Assembly (NCBI GenBank): GCA_965230215.1
Contig: CBDDKN010000002.1
Span: 124,001-188,000, forward strand
From: RFSX01 sp965230215
GTDB taxonomy: Bacteria > Bacteroidota > Bacteroidia > Chitinophagales > Saprospiraceae
Direction of reading: 5' to 3'
DNA length: 64,000 bases
In this document: positions 7,420 through 16,201 of the stretch, piece after piece
Layout of the letters: every line of letters starts with the position of its first letter
Numbering within the stretch: the first letter of the stretch is position 1
Notes under the pieces: model-generated
What the model was told of the DNA's origin: nothing
Database searches by the model: none
What the model saw: the letters and a program-made list of their open reading frames with translations, nothing else
Program-made: the position numbers and the translations under genes

Positions 7420-8781
7420 TTACATTCCGGCTCCGATAGTCTGCATGCCACTTCTCCCCTTAATCCTTCCGGACTTAACAAGACCATCGTATTTTCTCAT
7501 TAGCAAATAACTTTCAATCTGCTGCAGTGTATCCAATACCACCGCTACAAGAATCAGCAATGAAGTACCACCGAAGAAAAGGGCAAAACCCTGATTTACT
7601 CCGAAGACAGCTACAATTGCTGGAAGTATAGATATAAGACCCAGGAATATAGACCCAGGTAATGTAACTCTAGTTGTCAGATTATCAATGTAATCTTGTG
7701 TCTGCTTACCCGGCTTGATACCTGGGATGAAAGCGTTCTGTCTCTTAAGGTACTCCGCATATTGCTGTGGATTCACAAGCAAAGCTGTATACACATAAGT
7801 GAAGATAACCACCAAGAAGAAAAAGATAATATTGTATGGTAGTGACTGCCAGTCACCCAATTTCATCAAAAAGTCACTTGGTGTATTGTTTTTGCTCACA
7901 TAACTGATGATGGTCATCGGTAAAAACATAATAGCTTGAGCAAAGATGATCGGCATTACACCAGAAGCATTAACTTTCAAAGGAATGTAATCTCTCGCTC
8001 CAGCAGCAGGAATGTTGGCGTTTGAACGGCCAACCATCTTTTTGGCAAACTGAATCGGAATCTTACGCACACCTTGAACGACAAGAACAGTAGCAAGCAC
8101 AACAAAGAAGAATGCAGCCAACTCGATGATCAGGAAGAATGGACTACCTGAAAACTGAGAGATAACTTCAGCGGCAAAAGATCTTGGCAATGTTGCGATG
8201 ATACCAATAGTGATCAATAATGAAACACCATTTCCGATACCCTTGTCTGTTATTTTCTCACCCATCCACATAGCGAATAGCGTACCAGTAGAAAGGATGA
8301 CAATATTACTAAACCAGAAAATTGTTGGATTCAATGTTTCATGAATCGCACCAGGTTGTTGATTTAACCAAGTCAGGTATCCACCACCTTGAACCAAAGT
8401 GATAAATACAGTAAGTATTCTGGTTATTTGTGTTATTTTCTTTCTGCCTGATTCACCCTCTTTTTGCTGTAGCTTTTGGAAATATGGTACAGCAAATCCA
8501 AGAAGTTGAACGATGATCGATGCCGTAATATAAGGCATGATACCTAAGGCAAAAATGGCTGCCTGATTGAAGGCGCCACCTGTAAATGTATTGATCAAAC
8601 TCAAAAGGTCATTTCCTGAATTGTTGCTCAAGGCATTTTCCAGGGCCGTTGAGTTTACACCCGGAAGAACGATAAAGGAGCCTACTCTATACACAAATAG
8701 CAAAAGCATGGTGTAGAGTATTCTGTCCTTAAGTTCCTTAATGGACCAGATGTTTTTAACGGTTTCAATAAATTTTTGCAT
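7420..8781 (-). CDS. secY: Preprotein translocase subunit SecY
   Basis: This 453-residue protein has about ten hydrophobic segments and forms the inner-membrane translocation channel with SecE. Family marks include the N-terminal KELKDRILYTMLLLFVYRVG, the plug-side GGAFNQAAIFALGIMPYITASIIVQL, and the cytoplasmic loop NAFIPGIKPGKQTQDYID that contacts ribosome and SecA. It is placed after rplO, 9 bases away, in the spc-operon position. Confidence 0.98.
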   Translation of the reverse strand: MQKFIETVKNIWSIKELKDRILYTMLLLFVYRVGSFIVLPGVNSTALENALSNNSGNDLLSLINTFTGGAFNQAAIFALGIMPYITASIIVQLLGFAVPYFQKLQQKEGESGRKKITQITRILTVFITLVQGGGYLTWLNQQPGAIHETLNPTIFWFSNIVILSTGTLFAMWMGEKITDKGIGNGVSLLITIGIIATLPRSFAAEVISQFSGSPFFLIIELAAFFFVVLATVLVVQGVRKIPIQFAKKMVGRSNANIPAAGARDYIPLKVNASGVMPIIFAQAIMFLPMTIISYVSKNNTPSDFLMKLGDWQSLPYNIIFFFLVVIFTYVYTALLVNPQQYAEYLKRQNAFIPGIKPGKQTQDYIDNLTTRVTLPGSIFLGLISILPAIVAVFGVNQGFALFFGGTSLLILVAVVLDTLQQIESYLLMRKYDGLVKSGRIKGRSGMQTIGAGM

Positions 8782-8790
8782 TATCCAGAT

Positions 8791-9237
8791 TTATACGAGT
8801 GTAACAGTTCCTCCTAGTGATTCGATTTTTGATTTGGCATTTTCGGAAATAGCGTGAACATTTACATTCACTTTAGCATCCAAAGTGCCGTTGCCCAAAA
8901 TCTTAATCTTATCATTTTTCTTGATAATTCTGTTTTGGTACAAGTTTTCAACAGTTACATCTTTGAGACCATATTTATCATGTATCTCCTGAAGTCTGCC
9001 CAGGTTGATAGCAACATATGCTACTCTGTTAGGGTTTTTGAAACCTCTTTTAGGGATACGCATTTGAAGTGGCATTTGACCACCTTCAAAATTTCTTTTG
9101 CGGCTATAACCAGATCTTGATTTGGCACCTTTGTGACCTCTTGTAGAGGTACCGCCATGACCTGAACCCTGACCACGCGCAATTCTTTTCTTTTTCTTTA
9201 CAGACCCTTTTGCAGGAGTTAGATTATGTAATTCCAT
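8791..9237 (-). CDS. rplO: 50S ribosomal protein L15
   Basis: The 148-residue L15 starts MELHNLTPAKGSVKKKKRIA, then has the Gly/Arg-rich extension GQGSGHGGTSTRGHKGAKS that threads into 23S rRNA, and ends with the globular domain (KIKILGNGTLDAKVNVNVHA). It is the usual neighbour of secY. Confidence 0.97.
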   Translation of the reverse strand: MELHNLTPAKGSVKKKKRIARGQGSGHGGTSTRGHKGAKSRSGYSRKRNFEGGQMPLQMRIPKRGFKNPNRVAYVAINLGRLQEIHDKYGLKDVTVENLYQNRIIKKNDKIKILGNGTLDAKVNVNVHAISENAKSKIESLGGTVTLV

Positions 9238-9259
9238 CTTTTAAAATTTATAGATGTTT

Positions 9260-9439
9260 TTAAGCTTCTTCAACTTTAATCAAATGGCTGACCTTATTGA
9301 TCATGCCTTGAACCTGAGGTGTAACCTCTTTCTCAACAGTATGATTGATTTTTCTCAATCCAAGAGCGCGCACAGTTTCCTTTTGTTTTCTAGGTCTGTC
9401 AATGACGCTTCTAACCTGTGTAATTTTAACTTTTGCCAT
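9260..9439 (-). CDS. rpmD: 50S ribosomal protein L30
   Basis: From the ATG at 9439 the protein is 59 residues and starts MAKVKITQVRSVIDRPRKQK, matching L30. A longer reading from 9472 would overlap the 3' end of rpsE and add 11 residues without family support. The spacing to rpsE is then 10 bases. Confidence 0.96.
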   Translation of the reverse strand: MAKVKITQVRSVIDRPRKQKETVRALGLRKINHTVEKEVTPQVQGMINKVSHLIKVEEA

Positions 9440-9449
9440 TTTATTACTG

Positions 9450-9965
9450 TTATCCTTCGTACAACTTTTCAAGTGAAATTCCTCTCTGTCTAGCTATTTC
9501 TTTTGCACTTCTTAGTTTAGACAATGCATCAATTGTAGCTTTTACAACATTATGCGGATTGGAAGATCCCTGAGATTTGGCCAATACATTGTGTACACCA
9601 GCCATTTCAAGAACAGCTCTCATCGCACCTCCGGCGATCACACCGGTACCATCAGCTGCAGGCTTAATCAATACTTTTCCAGCACCGAATTTACCTTTCT
9701 GCTCATGAGGGATTGTTCCGTTGATAATAGGCACTTCAATCAGGTTTTTTCTTGCATCGTCAACAGCTTTTGCAATACATTCCTGTACGTCTCTTGCCTT
9801 ACCAAGACCATGACCAACTTTTCCGTTGCCATCTCCCAAAACGATCAAAGCAGAAAAACTGAAAGTTCGTCCACCCTTAGTTACCTTGGCAACTCTGTTA
9901 AGGTTTACAAGCTTTTCTTTCAATTCGGAAGCTTCTACAACTTTTACTTTTTTGTTATCAGACAT
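9450..9965 (-). CDS. rpsE: 30S ribosomal protein S5
   Basis: This 171-residue protein has the S5 double-stranded RNA-binding region (LVNLNRVAKVTKGGRTFSFS, GDGNGKVGHGLGKARDV) and the C-terminal domain with AGGAMRAVLEMAGV and GSSNPHNVVKATIDAL. It contributes to decoding accuracy and helicase activity at the mRNA entry. Confidence 0.98.
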   Translation of the reverse strand: MSDNKKVKVVEASELKEKLVNLNRVAKVTKGGRTFSFSALIVLGDGNGKVGHGLGKARDVQECIAKAVDDARKNLIEVPIINGTIPHEQKGKFGAGKVLIKPAADGTGVIAGGAMRAVLEMAGVHNVLAKSQGSSNPHNVVKATIDALSKLRSAKEIARQRGISLEKLYEG

Positions 9966-9985
9966 TTGAATCTCTTGTTACTTGT

Positions 9986-10327
9986 TTAAAATTTAAGACC
10001 AGCTTCTCTTGCAGCATCAGCCAATGCTTTTACACGGCCATGATACAAATTACCACCACGATCAAATACAACCGTGTCAATCTTAGCAGAACCTGCCTTT
10101 TCAGCGATGGTTTGTCCTACTTTCTTAGCGCCTTCTAAATTAGATCCGCCACCCAAAGCTTTGGAATCAGCACTAGCTAGAGTTACACCATTCAAATCAT
10201 CAATAAGCTGACAGTAGATATACTTGTTGCTCTTGAATATTGCCAGTCTTGGCTTTTCAGGAGTTCCCTGAATCTTCTTTCTGATTCTGTATTGAATCTT
10301 CTTTTTAGCATTTAATTGACTTCCCAT
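9986..10327 (-). CDS. rplR: 50S ribosomal protein L18
   Basis: The 113-residue L18 binds 5S rRNA. It shows RIRKKIQGTPEKPRLAIFKS, the SNKYIYCQLIDDL strand region and the C-terminal FDRGGNLYHGRVKALADAAREAGLKF, all characteristic. It lies between rplF and rpsE. Confidence 0.98.
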   Translation of the reverse strand: MGSQLNAKKKIQYRIRKKIQGTPEKPRLAIFKSNKYIYCQLIDDLNGVTLASADSKALGGGSNLEGAKKVGQTIAEKAGSAKIDTVVFDRGGNLYHGRVKALADAAREAGLKF

Positions 10328-10334
10328 AACTCAA

Positions 10335-10892
10335 TTATTTAGCGCCAGCAGTTTTACCAGCTTTTCTTCTAATTTGTTCACCTTTGAACCTCACACCTTT
10401 ACCTTTATAAGGCTCAGTTTTTCTGAAGGCTCTGATTTTTGCAGCAACCTGACCGATCAATTGAAGATCACAACTTTCAAGTATGATGGTTGGTGGCTTA
10501 CCTTTTTCCATAGCAGTAGTAACTTTCACTTCATCCGGAGCATAGAAAAAGATAGGGTGAGAATATCCCAATGCAAATTCAATAAGATTGCCCTGATTGC
10601 TCACTCTGTAACCTACACCATAAAGTTCCAGTTCTCTTTTGAAACCTTCAGATACACCAACAACCATGTTGTTGATCAAAGATCTGTATAGTCCGTGCAT
10701 GGACTTGTGTCTTTTTTGTTCCGTTGGTCTTTCCACTGTCAGTTCACCTTCATTAAGGTTCAGCTTAAGATCTGGATGAATCTGTTCTGTCAATTCACCT
10801 TTAGGTCCTTTTACTGTTACCAGATTAGCATTAGAGATTTCCAATGTTACACCTGAAGGAACTGTTATGGGAGCTTTTCCAATTCTTGACAT
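10335..10892 (-). CDS. rplF: 50S ribosomal protein L6
   Basis: From the ATG at 10892 the protein is 185 residues, starting MSRIGKAPITVPSGVTLEIS, the expected L6 N-terminus. The second repeat carries FALGYSHPIFFYAPDE and the C-terminus ends EPYKGKGVRFKGEQIRRKAG. A start at 10919 would add nine residues overlapping rpsH and is not supported by the family. Confidence 0.97.
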   Translation of the reverse strand: MSRIGKAPITVPSGVTLEISNANLVTVKGPKGELTEQIHPDLKLNLNEGELTVERPTEQKRHKSMHGLYRSLINNMVVGVSEGFKRELELYGVGYRVSNQGNLIEFALGYSHPIFFYAPDEVKVTTAMEKGKPPTIILESCDLQLIGQVAAKIRAFRKTEPYKGKGVRFKGEQIRRKAGKTAGAK

Positions 10893-10903
10893 TGTTATAC
10901 TTT

Positions 10904-11308
10904 TTAGTGTACGTAGCAAATAAGTTCACCACCAACATTTTCTCTGGTAGCTTGCTTACCTGTCATCACGCCTTTCGATGTAGAAATAATGTTAATACCC
11001 AAACCGTTGATTGCTCTTGGGATTTCGTTAGCAGGTACATATTTTCTAAGACCTGGCTTACTCAATCTCCCCAATTTTTTGATTACGGGTTCTTTCGTTT
11101 TCAAATCATACTTCAATGCAATGCTAATCACACCTTGCTTTCCAGCTTCCTGATCAACTTTGTACTTAAGAATAAAACCTTGATCGTAAAGAATCTCAGT
11201 GATGCTCTTCTTAATCTTGGAAAGTGGAATCTCAACAATGCGGTGTTTAGCTTGTTGCGCATTTCTGATTCGCGTCAAATAATCTGCTATTGGATCTGTT
11301 ACTGCCAT
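10904..11308 (-). CDS. rpsH: 30S ribosomal protein S8
   Basis: The 134-residue S8 starts MAVTDPIADYLTRIRNAQQA and ends in the signature GLGINIISTSKGVMTGKQAT...GGELICYVH. S8 binds helix 21 of 16S rRNA. It is 12 bases after rpsN. Confidence 0.98.
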   Translation of the reverse strand: MAVTDPIADYLTRIRNAQQAKHRIVEIPLSKIKKSITEILYDQGFILKYKVDQEAGKQGVISIALKYDLKTKEPVIKKLGRLSKPGLRKYVPANEIPRAINGLGINIISTSKGVMTGKQATRENVGGELICYVH

Positions 11309-11320
11309 TTCAATTATTTT

Positions 11321-11590
11321 TTACCAACTGGCTTTTGTTAATCCTGGTATTTTACCTTCAAGTGCCATCTTTCTGAAAGTCACTCTGTTAATACCAAATT
11401 TTCTCATATACCCCTTAGGTCTTCCGGTCAACTTACATCTGTTGTGCAATCTTACCGGACAGGAGTTTTTTGGTAGCTTATCCAGCTCTTCCCATCTTCC
11501 CTCTGCCTTAAGTTGCTTACGCTTCTCGGCATACTTCTCTACCAGTTTTCTTCTTTTTTCTTCTCTTGCTATAAGTGCTTTTCTAGCCAT
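11321..11590 (-). CDS. rpsN: 30S ribosomal protein S14 (zinc-free form)
   Basis: The 89-residue protein is the longer type of S14. It starts MARKALIAREEKRRKLVEKY and carries NSCPVRLHNRCKLTGRPKGY and MRKFGINRVTFR. The paired CxxC ligands of the zinc form are missing. It lies between rplE and rpsH as in the spc operon. Confidence 0.97.
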   Translation of the reverse strand: MARKALIAREEKRRKLVEKYAEKRKQLKAEGRWEELDKLPKNSCPVRLHNRCKLTGRPKGYMRKFGINRVTFRKMALEGKIPGLTKASW

Positions 11591-11595
11591 GAGTA

Positions 11596-12153
11596 TTAAT
11601 TTCTTTGATTTTTAAAAGGCATACCCAAATGCTTAAGTAAGGCCAAAGCCTCAGCATCTGTCTTTGCTGTTGTAACGAAATTGATATCCATACCGCTAAT
11701 ACGGTTTACCTTATCAATGTCAATTTCAGGAAAGATGATCTGCTCTTTGATACCAAGTGTGTAGTTACCTCTTCCGTCAAAGCTCTTATCATTCACACCT
11801 CTGAAGTCTCTTACCCTTGGCAAAGCCACAGCAATCAATCTGTCAAGAAAGTCCCACATCTTTTCTTTACGTAAAGTCACTTTGGAACCAATTGGCATTC
11901 CTTCTCTCAACTTAAAGTTGGAAACAGATTTTCTTGCGATAGTTGCCTGAGCTTTCTGGCCAGCAATCATAGACATCTCGTTGACTGCAATATCAACCAA
12001 CTTCTTGTCCTGTGTTGCATCACCAACGCCCTGGTTCATACAAATCTTTACCAATCTTGGAACTTCCATGATTGATTTGTACTGGAACTGTTCCATCATT
12101 TTTGGAACTACTTCTTCCTGATATAATTTTCTAAGTCGTGGTTCGTAACTCAT
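11596..12153 (-). CDS. rplE: 50S ribosomal protein L5
   Basis: The protein (185 residues from the ATG at 12153) contains MEVPRLVKICMNQGVGDATQ, RKSVSNFKLREGMPIGSKVT and the C-terminal SGMDINFVTTAKTDAEALAL. It binds 5S rRNA and contacts P-site tRNA. Its ATG overlaps the rplX TGA by one base. A GTG directly upstream would add one residue. Confidence 0.97.
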   Translation of the reverse strand: MSYEPRLRKLYQEEVVPKMMEQFQYKSIMEVPRLVKICMNQGVGDATQDKKLVDIAVNEMSMIAGQKAQATIARKSVSNFKLREGMPIGSKVTLRKEKMWDFLDRLIAVALPRVRDFRGVNDKSFDGRGNYTLGIKEQIIFPEIDIDKVNRISGMDINFVTTAKTDAEALALLKHLGMPFKNQRN

Positions 12154-12497
12154 CACTTAATAATTTCTCCTGATTTCTTAGAATATCTTACACTCTTGTC
12201 ACCTTCCATTTTTCTACCTACTCTTGTTGCATCACCTGTCTTAGGATCTACAAGCATTAGGTTGGAAAGGTGAATAGGTAATTCAATTTCATTGATACCA
12301 CCTGGATTATCTGCAGATGGTTTCGTATGCTTCTTAGCAATATTGACACCTTCAACGATAGCAGCATATTTCTTAGGCAAAACTTCTTTTACCTCTCCTT
12401 CCTTACCTTTGGAAGAACCTGAAATTACCACCACTTTGTCTCCCTTTTTGATGTGGAGCTTGGTCGTTTTATGTGAATCAACTCTTTTCATATTCAT
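12153..12497 (-). CDS. rplX: 50S ribosomal protein L24
   Basis: This 114-residue assembly-initiator protein has the KOW motif KKGDKVVVISGSSKGKEGEV and NIAKKHTKPS, followed by GGINEIELPIHLSNLMLVDP. It overlaps rplE by one base and lies 7 bases after rplN. Confidence 0.98.
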   Translation of the reverse strand: MNMKRVDSHKTTKLHIKKGDKVVVISGSSKGKEGEVKEVLPKKYAAIVEGVNIAKKHTKPSADNPGGINEIELPIHLSNLMLVDPKTGDATRVGRKMEGDKSVRYSKKSGEIIK

Positions 12498-12504
12498 TGA
12501 CTTC

Positions 12505-12870
12505 TTATAGCACTTCTGGTGCTAGTGAAATAATTCTCATATAATCTCTTTCACGCAATTCTCTTGCTACAGGTCCGAAGATCCTTGTTCCTCTTGGCTC
12601 ACCACCTGCGTTCAAAAGAACAACAGCATTGTCATCAAATCTGATGTAAGAACCATCCTTTCTTCTGATCTCCTTCTTCGTTCTCACAATAACAGCTTGA
12701 GAAACCGTTCCTTTTTTAACACCACCTGGTGACGCTTCTTTTACAGTCACTACGATAGTATCACCAATTGAGGCATATCTTCTTTTTGATCCGCCCAATA
12801 CTCTGATACACAAAACCTCTTTTGCACCTGAGTTATCCGCTACGTTTAATCGACTTTCTTGCTGAATCAT
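12505..12870 (-). CDS. rplN: 50S ribosomal protein L14
   Basis: The 121-residue protein starts MIQQESRLNVADNSGAKEVL and has the L14 signature around VIVRTKKEIRRKDGSYIRFD and NAGGEPRGTRIFGPVARELR. It forms an intersubunit bridge to 16S rRNA. Confidence 0.98.
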   Translation of the reverse strand: MIQQESRLNVADNSGAKEVLCIRVLGGSKRRYASIGDTIVVTVKEASPGGVKKGTVSQAVIVRTKKEIRRKDGSYIRFDDNAVVLLNAGGEPRGTRIFGPVARELRERDYMRIISLAPEVL

Positions 12871-12878
12871 GATATATA

Positions 12879-13145
12879 TTATTTAGCGCGTTCAATTATT
12901 TCAACAAGTCTCCATCTCTTTCTTCTACTCAAAGGACGAGACTCAATGATTTTTACCAGATCACCTTCATTGCACTCATTCTTTTCATCATGAGCAACGA
13001 ATTTCTTTGTCTTTTTTACAAACTTACCGTAGATCGGGTGTCTCAATTTTCTTTCTACCGCAACAGTGATGGTCTTATCCATTTTGTTGCTGGCTACAAC
13101 ACCAATCCTTTGTTTCTTATTACTGGTATATGTTTCCGTTGACAT
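12879..13145 (-). CDS. rpsQ: 30S ribosomal protein S17
   Basis: This 88-residue OB-fold protein contains RIGVVASNKMDKTITVAVER, HPIYGKFVKKTKKFVAHDE and GDLVKIIESRPLSRRKRWRL, matching S17. It is four bases from rpmC and 8 from rplN. Confidence 0.98.
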   Translation of the reverse strand: MSTETYTSNKKQRIGVVASNKMDKTITVAVERKLRHPIYGKFVKKTKKFVAHDEKNECNEGDLVKIIESRPLSRRKRWRLVEIIERAK

Positions 13146-13148
13146 ATC

Positions 13149-13412
13149 TTATCTGTTATTTCTTCTTCTGTTAATTTTTTTTGTGCGCATGGCCAATTGC
13201 TCAGGGCTCATGTCTGCAATCTCGCGTTTGCGTATCTCAGTTTTCAATCTTGCGATATCTCTTCTGACTTCACGCAAAGCCAATGGGTTTTCCAAACCTT
13301 TCAAGGTGTGGTCAAACTCCAACTTTTGGTACTGCTTTACAGTTTGCTCAAGCTCGCTGTTAAGCTGCTCAACTGTAAATTCCTGTAGTTCGATAAATTT
13401 CTTAGTAGCCAT
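13149..13412 (-). CDS. rpmC: 50S ribosomal protein L29
   Basis: The 87-residue helical-hairpin protein has the L29 pattern: LQEFTVEQLNSELEQTVKQY, LENPLALREVRRDIARLKTE. It carries a C-terminal extension (AMRTKKINRRRNNR) past the usual length. L29 sits at the peptide exit tunnel next to L23. Confidence 0.95.
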   Translation of the reverse strand: MATKKFIELQEFTVEQLNSELEQTVKQYQKLEFDHTLKGLENPLALREVRRDIARLKTEIRKREIADMSPEQLAMRTKKINRRRNNR

Positions 13413-13430
13413 TTTATATCAAAATTGTGC

Positions 13431-13850
13431 TTATTCAGAATAATCCGGTCTCGTTACCGTTTTTGTCAATAAAGGAAGTTTCTGTGCTGCAAGTCTCAAT
13501 GCTTCTTCAGCCACATCTCTTGGAACACCATCAATCTCGAACATAATTCTACCTGCTTTAACCTGAGCAACGTAGTGGTCCAAGTTACCTTTACCTTTAC
13601 CCATCCTTACTTCCAATGGCTTAGAGGTAATAGGTTTGTCTGGAAATATTCTAATCCAAACTTTACCTTCCCTTTTCATGTACCTTGTCATCGCAATCCT
13701 TGCAGACTCAATCTGTCTGTTGGTAATTCTACCATTCTGAATTGCTTTCAAACCAAATGAGCCAAAATCAACAGAACTACCCTTGTATGCCAATCCTCTG
13801 TTTCTTCCTTTCTGCTGTTTTCTGTACTTCGTTCGTTTAGGCTGTAACAT
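13431..13850 (-). CDS. rplP: 50S ribosomal protein L16
   Basis: The 139-residue L16 starts MLQPKRTKYRKQQKGRNRGL and contains the signatures KVWIRIFPDKPITSKPLEVR and MGKGKGNLDHYVAQVKAGRI. It organises the A-site region of the large subunit. Confidence 0.98.
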   Translation of the reverse strand: MLQPKRTKYRKQQKGRNRGLAYKGSSVDFGSFGLKAIQNGRITNRQIESARIAMTRYMKREGKVWIRIFPDKPITSKPLEVRMGKGKGNLDHYVAQVKAGRIMFEIDGVPRDVAEEALRLAAQKLPLLTKTVTRPDYSE

Positions 13851-13884
13851 TATATTATAATTTGATCAATGATATTCTAATTAA

Positions 13885-14643
13885 TTATCTTCTGTTGCCA
13901 CCGCGATTTCCGCCTCTGTTTCCTCCACGGTTGCCACCTCTTCCACGACCACCTCCACGGTTGCCGCCTCTTCCACCCTTGGTATTGCCATCTCCTACGT
14001 TTGGAGAAAGGTCTCTTTTACCAAGTACTTCACCTTTACAAATCCAAACCTTCACACCGATTTTACCGTATACTGTCTGTGCTTCAAAAAGTGAGTAATC
14101 GATATCAGCTCTGAATGTGTGAAGTGGTGTACGACCATCTTTGAATTCTTCAGATCTAGCCATCTCAGCACCATTCAATCTACCTCCTACTCTCACTTTG
14201 ATACCTTCTGCACCAGCTCTCATAGTAGATTGGATAGCCATTTTGATTGCTCTTCTAAAGTTTACTCTGGCCTCCAATTGCTTACCGATTGATTCAGCAA
14301 CAATATTTGCATCAAGCTCAGGCTTTCTGATCTCCACAATGTTGATCTGAACATCCTGGCCTGTTAATTTTTTCAACTCTTCACGGATACGGTCAACTTC
14401 CTGACCTCCTTTACCGATAATGATACCAGGTCTAGATGTATGTACAGTTACCGTAATTCTTTTAAGGGTTCTCTCGATGATGATTCTTGCGATACCACCT
14501 TTTTGTACCCTTGCTGTCAGGTAGTTTCTGATTTTCTCATCCTCAACTACTTTCTTAGCGAAATCTTTACCGCCATACCAGTTGGATTCCCAACCGCGGA
14601 TGATACCTAATCTGTTACCTATTGGATTCGTCTTCTGACCCAT
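13885..14643 (-). CDS. rpsC: 30S ribosomal protein S3 with RGG-type C-terminal tail
   Basis: This 252-residue protein starts MGQKTNPIGNRLGIIRGWES and has the KH domain (RPGIIIGKGGQEVDRIREEL) and the C-terminal S3 domain (GRLNGAEMARSEEFKDGRTP, VWICKGEVLGKRDL). After about residue 222 it continues for some 30 residues made almost only of Gly, Arg and Asn in GGNR-like units. S3 forms the mRNA entry pore. The tail is longer and more regular than in most bacteria and resembles RGG RNA-binding tails. Confidence 0.97.
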   Translation of the reverse strand: MGQKTNPIGNRLGIIRGWESNWYGGKDFAKKVVEDEKIRNYLTARVQKGGIARIIIERTLKRITVTVHTSRPGIIIGKGGQEVDRIREELKKLTGQDVQINIVEIRKPELDANIVAESIGKQLEARVNFRRAIKMAIQSTMRAGAEGIKVRVGGRLNGAEMARSEEFKDGRTPLHTFRADIDYSLFEAQTVYGKIGVKVWICKGEVLGKRDLSPNVGDGNTKGGRGGNRGGGRGRGGNRGGNRGGNRGGNRR

Positions 14644-14648
14644 ATCAA

Positions 14649-15053
14649 TTATTCTTCGATAGTTTCGTTATCAATAGTTTCGACTTCAACATTATCGTTC
14701 TCAATCTCCACTCTGTTTGCTACCACAACAGTGATGTGGTTGCTTCTTTTTCTGATTCTGTGAGCCCTTCCGTGAGGTGCAGGTCTGAATCTTTTAAGGA
14801 AACCAGCTTCATCTGAGAATATCTCTTTGATATACAAATCATGGTCATCAGCACTGTAGGCCATGTCCAGTTTGTTCTCCCAGTTAGAGATAGCTGAAAG
14901 CAATAATTTCTCAACAAACTCTGAAGCTTCTCTTTTTGAGAATTTTAGAATGTTAAGTGCTTCATCTACCGATTTTCCTCTTACGCTATCAACCACAAAT
15001 CTCATTTTGCGCGCTGATAGTGGAATATTTTTCATTTTAGCTACTGCATCCAT
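14649..15053 (-). CDS. rplV: 50S ribosomal protein L22
   Basis: The 134-residue L22 has the N-terminal IPLSARKMRFVVDSVRGKSV and the beta-hairpin region LKRFRPAPHGRAHRIRKRSN, which lines the exit tunnel and shapes macrolide sensitivity. It ends with an acidic tail (ENDNVEVETIDNETIEE), uncommon in the E. coli protein. Confidence 0.97.
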   Translation of the reverse strand: MDAVAKMKNIPLSARKMRFVVDSVRGKSVDEALNILKFSKREASEFVEKLLLSAISNWENKLDMAYSADDHDLYIKEIFSDEAGFLKRFRPAPHGRAHRIRKRSNHITVVVANRVEIENDNVEVETIDNETIEE

Positions 15054-15075
15054 CGCAATAATGTTTAATCAGTTT

Positions 15076-15342
15076 TTATTTTCTGTTACCAGAATGACCT
15101 TTATAAGTTCTAGTCGGTGAAAATTCACCTAGTTTGTGTCCAACCATATTCTCTGTTACATAAACAGGAATGAATGTTCTGCCATTATGCACTGCAATCG
15201 TCAGGCCAACCATGTCAGGAATCACCATTGATGATCTTGACCATGTCTTGATTACAGACTTCTTCTGAGAAGCTTGAGCTATCTCTACCTTCTTCAATAG
15301 TTTATGGTAAACGTATGGACCTTTTTTTACTGATCTAGCCAT
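15076..15342 (-). CDS. rpsS: 30S ribosomal protein S19
   Basis: The 88-residue protein starts MARSVKKGPYVYHKLLKKVE and contains KTWSRSSMVIPDMVGLTIAV, HNGRTFIPVYVTENMVGHKL and GEFSPTRTYKGHSG, the S19 signature. It lies at the head of the small subunit, 7 bases from rplB. Confidence 0.98.
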   Translation of the reverse strand: MARSVKKGPYVYHKLLKKVEIAQASQKKSVIKTWSRSSMVIPDMVGLTIAVHNGRTFIPVYVTENMVGHKLGEFSPTRTYKGHSGNRK

Positions 15343-15349
15343 CCTTTAT

Positions 15350-16192
15350 TTACTTTTTACTTTTAGATTTCCTTTTTGAAATAATCAGCTTACTAGAAGC
15401 TTTTTTAGGGTTTCTTGTTTTCTGACCCTTAGCAAATACACCGGTTCTTGATCTAGGGTGACCTCCTGAAGCTCTACCTTCACCACCACCCATCGGGTGA
15501 TCTACCGGGTTCATCGCAACACCTCTTACTCTTGGTCTTCTACCCTTCCATCTGTTACGACCTGCTTTACCTAATACCTGCAGACCATGATCCGGATTTG
15601 AAGTCGTACCGATTGTTGCTTTACAAGTCAGTAAGATTCTTCTTACCTCACCACTAGGCAATTTCACAATACCATATTTTCCTTCACGACCTACCATCGT
15701 ACCGTAAGTACCTGCAGATCTGGCCAACTGTGCACCTTTACCAGGTTGCAATTCAATTGCATGAATTGAAGAACCCAAAGGAATATCAGCCAAATACATT
15801 GAGTTACCTACATCAGGAGTCGCTTTCTTACCTGCCATCACAGTAGCACCGACTTCGATTTTGTCAGGAGCAATGATGTATCTTTTCTCACCATCTACAT
15901 AGCTGATCAAAGCGATGTAAGCGGATCTGTTCGGATCGTACTCAACTGTCTTCACTGTACCAGGAATACCTTCCTTGTCTCTCTTGAAGTCGATTACACG
16001 ATACTTTCTCTTGTGACCACCACCGATGTTGCGGACAGTCATCTTTCCTTTATGGTTACGACCACCTGTATAGCCCTTTCCTTTAGTCAATGACTTCTCA
16101 GGATTGCTGCCGTTGCTGCTAAGCTTATCGTGCTCAACAGACACATAGTGCCTTCTTCCGGGACTTACTGGTTTATGTTTTTTTACTGCCAT
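15350..16192 (-). CDS. rplB: 50S ribosomal protein L2
   Basis: This 280-residue peptidyl-transferase-centre protein shows KGYTGGRNHKGKMTVRNIGG, the SH3-like core (VEYDPNRSAYIALISYVDGE) and the near-invariant GVAMNPVDHPMGGGEGRASG with its critical His, plus a Lys-rich end. Confidence 0.98.
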   Translation of the reverse strand: MAVKKHKPVSPGRRHYVSVEHDKLSSNGSNPEKSLTKGKGYTGGRNHKGKMTVRNIGGGHKRKYRVIDFKRDKEGIPGTVKTVEYDPNRSAYIALISYVDGEKRYIIAPDKIEVGATVMAGKKATPDVGNSMYLADIPLGSSIHAIELQPGKGAQLARSAGTYGTMVGREGKYGIVKLPSGEVRRILLTCKATIGTTSNPDHGLQVLGKAGRNRWKGRRPRVRGVAMNPVDHPMGGGEGRASGGHPRSRTGVFAKGQKTRNPKKASSKLIISKRKSKSKK

Positions 16193-16201
16193 TTTTCTAG
16201 C

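Noticed and set aside
13862..14098. Pro-rich plus-strand reading frame
   Set aside because: It is the antisense of the Gly/Arg-rich tail of S3.
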